NCBI GenBank assembly: GCA_937128235.1
Contig: CAKZMG010000213.1
Location: forward strand, 77,255 to 131,694
From: an uncultured Verrucomicrobiales bacterium
GTDB taxonomy: Bacteria > Verrucomicrobiota > Verrucomicrobiia > Verrucomicrobiales > Akkermansiaceae
Direction: 5' to 3'
DNA: 54,440 nucleotides
Both the position numbers and the translations under genes were made by a program. Of the stretch, positions 50,525 through 54,440 are shown one piece after another. Below the pieces are notes generated by a model that ran no database searches, had not been told where the DNA came from, and worked only from the letters and a program-made list of their open reading frames with translations. Every line of letters begins with the position of its first letter. Within the stretch, counting starts at the first letter, position 1.

Positions 50525-53500
50525 TTAGATTTCGTCCTTAGATAGCCACTGAAAACTTTTCATGACAAATCTACGTCCAAATTTGCGATTTATAGGACTA
50601 AGTGCACCAGAGATAGGTCCCCCTGTCGAGTCTGTAACTATTGTATCTGCTGGATTTGTAGAGTCTACATAATCTGGCACTCTCTGAACTACTGCTTGGC
50701 ACCATGCTCTCGCTGTGACATTTCCAGAAGCATCTAGTGCTTCACCATAAGCACGAATGGTGAAAGTATCACATCGCACTGTGAGTGAAGGTGCGATTGG
50801 CATCAGAAGATCTGCCTGAGTTATGTAACCAGGCGCTCCTCGACCAGTCTCTTTTTTATCAATCGACTTCTTGTTAGAATAGTTTGCTTTTAGATCATTT
50901 ATCACATCGGAATCACTTACAAACGAGGCATTGATTCCTGAACTCTTGATGGCTGCTTGAAGAGCACCCTGAAATCCTAAGTCCCCATCTGATAAACGAC
51001 GATTAACAAACTCACCAACACTTAAAAAGGGACCTCTAAGTCGAACTTCATCCACTATAGCTGAGGCTAACTTTGTCAGTTCTTCATCAGAAATCTTACG
51101 AGAACCCAGCCAACGTTTTTGCCAGAAACTTATCCCTGATCCATTTGATTCCGCTAGTTGTCCATTAGGTAGAGTGAACCTAGATATTGGGTAACCTTCT
51201 TTACTTGGGTCTTTCTCCCAAGAAGAGTTTGAAGCCTTCATGTATTCAAATGGATAGATACGTAGATCTAAACCACCGAGTACCGCTTTCCAAGCATGGA
51301 CTGAAGTCGAATTAACGTTAAATGCTCCTTTATTAATTATATGAGAAGAAATTTGTTGAAAGCCATTTTCAGCCTCTATTGTCTTAGTTAAATTAGCAGT
51401 TCCATTGCTATTTGAGTAATATCTTTCAAAACGCTGATTTGGTAATTTTTTATTTTCATTAAAAAAGCCTTCAATCACTTCCTTCTTCGTTTGCTTGTTT
51501 GTTATAAGAGGATTGTTCCAGTTTCCTATTCCACTCATAAACCAGCTATCCCACAGGCTTTCATTTAGCTTCCAAGACTTGTCATGAAGGGTTGCATTAT
51601 AGCCACTTTCTCCACCATGCGGGCCACTAAGCGGAGAAACTCCCACTTTCTCAACTTCAGTTTGCTTGGTAAATGGAGTAGCAAATGAATTACCCAATGC
51701 ATTATTTATGTGAGGATGTGAGCGCAGATGCCATGGCTTTAATTTATTAGTATCTACAGTATCACTTAAATCAGAAATTTCACTCGCAGTTTGTGGGTTA
51801 AAATCGCTTTTAATACTATAATATCCCAATCCCGCATGCTGAAGCTGAGCCATTGAGGTGAGTGGCTGAACTGGGATTTCCCGAAGCGCAACATGTGTCT
51901 GACCATCAGCTCCATGGCTTCTTCCTAGGTGTCCATTATCATCCTCAATCGAAACATGCACATCATCAAAATCTGTGACACGCCGAGCTATAAACTGATA
52001 AGGATTTGTTTCTAACTGGAATGGATTATTGTTAGTGAGATAGCTTTGACCAAGAGTTATAGGGCTAAATAAATAAGGTGAAAACCGTGTTTTCTCAGAC
52101 AGAGTAAGCTCCGAAGGATCTCCTGTAGCTGCAATAGAATGCTCAGTCCGAAGAACTGAACCGATAATTAGAGATGGTTGAGGTGATTCTCTAGGAGTTG
52201 ATCCAATTGAGAAAAGCTGACCACTCGGTTGAAAAATTGCAGCAGTCGAGTCCTTAGAGTTCTTCGTGACTATTTCTGAATGATAAGACCACTGAGACGG
52301 ATAGCTGTTAGGACCAGTAAAATAGTTATCACTATAAAACCATTCATTCCTAGGTTTATAGTGGACTTCTACTGAAGCAGTATTGGGCAAGATAAGTTCT
52401 TTCCCGTAATGACCTATGTTTCTAGAAAAAGTTCCACCACGGATTTGCAAGCCTTTTGTCAGGGTGATGACATCACTACTGGGGAGTCTCGGTGAGTCAC
52501 TACCGTCAGAAAATAATACAACTTCGCCTGGTTGCATTGCTGAATGATTACCACTGCTATCTACAAATTTTACAGTATAGCGAACGGTTGCACCTGATTG
52601 CTGACCTATATTTTTATTAGCTTCGTTCTCTCCTACAGGAAAGTGAATCCCCCTATTGGTTAACACATCACCAACGCCAGTTTGTCTAACACTGAGTTCT
52701 AGTGGCATTGTAAAAAACTTCAACTCATAAGCTGAATCTTCAGGCATCTTAAGAGGTAAATTAAATGGATTCCATAGCTCTATTACAGGCTGAACAACCA
52801 TGTTCATTCTAGATTTTTTAGGATCATTAGCGTCAGCCTCTCCGAAATATGAAAGCACCCATAGCCATTTACTAACTACTGGCATCCGATGCTGCCATCC
52901 ACGTCTACGCGTAGCCTCAGTCCAGCTTTCACCAACACTGTAATATGGTTTATCAGCAGCCCACTCTACTAGTCCTCCTTCCGCGAATGGCTTATAACTC
53001 TTAGCATACTGCACGAGGTCTGCCCAGTATGGACCATCTCTAAAAATATGAGCTTTCGTATTAGAGGATAAAGTCATCTCACTCGGCAGAGTATCTAATT
53101 CAGAGAGTAAACTAATGTCTTTCTGCAAACCACCAGACTTAGTATTTGTCAGCAGTCCGTAGGAACTCACAGAAAGATCATGGTAATAATAACTGAGCTT
53201 TTCATGAGTCATTGCTGCGGCATTATTCCCTCCTAATACGAATGAGTTCCAGCTACTTACTTTGTTTAACTCTGAAGCAAATGTTCCATCATCATTGATC
53301 ATAAATTCCTTGAGACTTTGAGCTTCTGGAACCGCCCCTCCAATAGAGTGGATTGCGTTAATTGGTGATGTTGATCGGTAAGCAAGTTTGTCATTATTTG
53401 GAGAATCTTCAAGTAACACACGGGCTTTTAAATTTTCACCACTCACAGCCCAAGCATAAGCTCCAAGCTTATTATTATTGTCTACATTCAGAACTAAATT

Positions 53501-54061
53501 AGCACTAACCATTTTAGCCTTCTGCTCCTCTGTTAGAGCTTCTGTTTGAGGAAAACCCAGGGTATTACGACCTATGAGAGGAACTGAGTTCGTTGAAATA
53601 CTAGGTTTTGGATAATTAAAAACAGAGGTGGTATCTTTGTTACCAGATACCAGCCAACCAAGAAAACGATCATTGCGTTTTTTATCATTATAACTCGCTT
53701 TATATTCCGCAGCTAGAGCAGTTAGATCATGAGTATTGTTTCCATCTGCACCAATACTTTTCCAGACACCTAACACATGTGGTTGCCTAACATCTTCACC
53801 CAAAATGCTAGCATTTGCGGTGATACGTTGATCACTTCCTGCCATTTCCTGTAGTTCAGACAATGCCATCATCAAAGCTAACCTTGCATTTGCTTTAGCT
53901 ACTTCTGTCGCTTTAAATGTCTTAGATCCTCTTGCTGACATTGAGCTAAAATTTAACATAGCAAAAGCTAACATTAATAATAGCGACATAATGCTGATTG
54001 TCGAAATAAGGGCGAACCCTTTGTTAGTTTCAGATTTCGTTAAAGTTTTAGCAACATTCAT
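50525..54061 (-). CDS. Verru_Chthon cassette protein A
   Basis: Very large protein (1178 residues) with a type IV pilin-like N-terminus: after a short polar leader, GFALISTISIMSLLLMLAFAML forms the prepilin-type helix (residues 19-40). This resembles Verru_Chthon cassette protein A, a verrucomicrobial family normally found with the pilin-like proteins B, C and D, which are not in this window. Repeated Ser/Asn-rich sequence, ALLTNPLxSR-type segments and few cysteines fit a large surface protein. The ATG at 54061 gives the pilin leader. The role is presumed to be a surface structure or a secretion complex. Confidence 0.87.
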   Translation of the reverse strand: MNVAKTLTKSETNKGFALISTISIMSLLLMLAFAMLNFSSMSARGSKTFKATEVAKANARLALMMALSELQEMAGSDQRITANASILGEDVRQPHVLGVWKSIGADGNNTHDLTALAAEYKASYNDKKRNDRFLGWLVSGNKDTTSVFNYPKPSISTNSVPLIGRNTLGFPQTEALTEEQKAKMVSANLVLNVDNNNKLGAYAWAVSGENLKARVLLEDSPNNDKLAYRSTSPINAIHSIGGAVPEAQSLKEFMINDDGTFASELNKVSSWNSFVLGGNNAAAMTHEKLSYYYHDLSVSSYGLLTNTKSGGLQKDISLLSELDTLPSEMTLSSNTKAHIFRDGPYWADLVQYAKSYKPFAEGGLVEWAADKPYYSVGESWTEATRRRGWQHRMPVVSKWLWVLSYFGEADANDPKKSRMNMVVQPVIELWNPFNLPLKMPEDSAYELKFFTMPLELSVRQTGVGDVLTNRGIHFPVGENEANKNIGQQSGATVRYTVKFVDSSGNHSAMQPGEVVLFSDGSDSPRLPSSDVITLTKGLQIRGGTFSRNIGHYGKELILPNTASVEVHYKPRNEWFYSDNYFTGPNSYPSQWSYHSEIVTKNSKDSTAAIFQPSGQLFSIGSTPRESPQPSLIIGSVLRTEHSIAATGDPSELTLSEKTRFSPYLFSPITLGQSYLTNNNPFQLETNPYQFIARRVTDFDDVHVSIEDDNGHLGRSHGADGQTHVALREIPVQPLTSMAQLQHAGLGYYSIKSDFNPQTASEISDLSDTVDTNKLKPWHLRSHPHINNALGNSFATPFTKQTEVEKVGVSPLSGPHGGESGYNATLHDKSWKLNESLWDSWFMSGIGNWNNPLITNKQTKKEVIEGFFNENKKLPNQRFERYYSNSNGTANLTKTIEAENGFQQISSHIINKGAFNVNSTSVHAWKAVLGGLDLRIYPFEYMKASNSSWEKDPSKEGYPISRFTLPNGQLAESNGSGISFWQKRWLGSRKISDEELTKLASAIVDEVRLRGPFLSVGEFVNRRLSDGDLGFQGALQAAIKSSGINASFVSDSDVINDLKANYSNKKSIDKKETGRGAPGYITQADLLMPIAPSLTVRCDTFTIRAYGEALDASGNVTARAWCQAVVQRVPDYVDSTNPADTIVTDSTGGPISGALSPINRKFGRRFVMKSFQWLSKDEI

Positions 54062-54073
54062 AGTCTTTACATG

Positions 54074-54097
54074 GTCTATACATTTATAAATATAGAC
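54074..54097. promoter_or_regulatory. Palindrome upstream of the Verru_Chthon gene
   Basis: GTCTATA and TATAGAC are perfect 7-base reverse complements with a 10-base AT spacer, about 13 bases before the gene start. It could be an operator or a leader hairpin. The surrounding gap of 112 bases is AT-rich and includes the promoter for this gene and the end of the deformylase gene. Confidence 0.3.
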
Positions 54098-54173
54098 TTT
54101 AGACAGTTGAAATCAAAATATAAAAGAATGTTCCCTAAGGAGACATTACTTCTGAAGTTAAGTTCAGAAAAAA

Positions 54174-54440
54174 CTATCTCTTCTCCCACTCAGTGTTTGC
54201 GAGATCCTTGAGCTTTCTTTTCAATCTCGTCTTCGTGGTGCTGCTAATGCGGTCGGTGAAAAGAATACCGTTTAGATGATCTACTTCATGCTGGATCGCT
54301 CTAGCTAATAAGCCGTCAGACTCGATCACTTTGACACTGCCATCAAGCTGAGGCATAGTCGCCTTCACGATGGTCGGGCGTTTTACTTTAGCCCGTATTT
54401 CTTGGATGCTCAGGCAGCCTTCATTATCAGACTCTTTTGG
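54174..54440 (-). CDS. def: Peptide deformylase (partial, 5' end outside window)
   Basis: Metal-dependent enzyme that removes the formyl group from the N-terminal methionine of new proteins. The frame is open to the right edge, so the N-terminus (with the GxGxAAxQ motif) is missing. Motif II is NEGCLSIQE, with Gln in place of the usual Pro, and motif III is QHEVDHLNGILF, which supplies the two His ligands and the catalytic Glu. The C-terminus is Lys-rich (RLKRKLKD). A start within this stretch is only an internal codon. Confidence 0.93.
   Translation of the reverse strand, partial: PKESDNEGCLSIQEIRAKVKRPTIVKATMPQLDGSVKVIESDGLLARAIQHEVDHLNGILFTDRISSTTKTRLKRKLKDLANTEWEKR

Noticed and set aside
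1-54440. CRISPR arrays, tRNA or rRNA genes
   Set aside because: No regularly spaced direct repeats of 25-40 bases, no cloverleaf-forming intergenic sequence and no rRNA motifs were found.

Overview
The window is chromosomal DNA of moderate GC content, most likely from a member of the Verrucomicrobiota (Verrucomicrobiales-like). The evidence is a Verru_Chthon cassette protein A, a PEP-CTERM sorting-signal protein, a cytochrome/DUF1549/DUF1553 plus DUF1501 gene set typical of the PVC superphylum, many small lipoproteins, and gene starts that mostly lack a Shine-Dalgarno sequence. No rRNA, tRNA, CRISPR array, transposase, integrase or phage gene was seen. No gene-free stretch exceeds about 200 bases.

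Layout. (1) 1-6909: two divergent oligopeptide-type ABC transporter gene sets. On the minus strand are Yej-like permeases with large periplasmic insertions, the second cut by the window edge. On the plus strand are a solute-binding lipoprotein and OppB/OppC permeases. No ATPase gene is present. (2) 6969-10041: a PEP-CTERM protein, then ruvA, a small membrane protein and a basic Lys-rich protein on the minus strand. (3) 10308-25395: a long plus-strand operon for respiratory complex I, nuoD-E-F-G-H-I-J-K-L-M-N, without nuoA-C. It is interrupted at four gene junctions by accessory genes: a DUF805-like membrane protein (F/G), two different GxxExxY nuclease-fold proteins (G/H and H/I) and a bS23/four-helix-bundle protein (I/J). 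(4) 25414-38244: small membrane proteins, a lysozyme-like lipoprotein, twin 407-residue single-pass membrane proteins, an operon of an MGDG-synthase-like glycosyltransferase, a HAD phosphatase and an alpha/beta hydrolase, then GluQ-RS, a CAP-domain protein, a LysE exporter and a YiiX-like papain-fold enzyme. (5) 38233-44172: the DUF1501 / DUF1549-DUF1553 / membrane-cytochrome-LRR operon. (6) 44357-54440: an SH3/SmpA-like secreted protein, rpsT, an SF1 helicase-nuclease, a lipocalin, secreted hypotheticals, the large Verru_Chthon protein and the 3' part of a peptide deformylase gene.

The most interesting signal is in the nuo operon. Each of the three cassettes at the G/H, H/I and I/J junctions is about 500-515 bp, carries one small ORF (bS23 or GxxExxY), and is bounded by inverted repeats. 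The arms are themselves short arrays of degenerate 6-8 bp repeats. The design recalls the intervening sequences of bacterial 23S rRNA, which are bounded by inverted repeats, can encode S23 and are cut out by RNase III. Here they sit between protein-coding genes of an mRNA. I propose them as 'mRNA intervening cassettes', three unrelated or distantly related copies accumulated in one essential operon. The repeat geometry is read directly from the sequence; excision and mobility are hypotheses.
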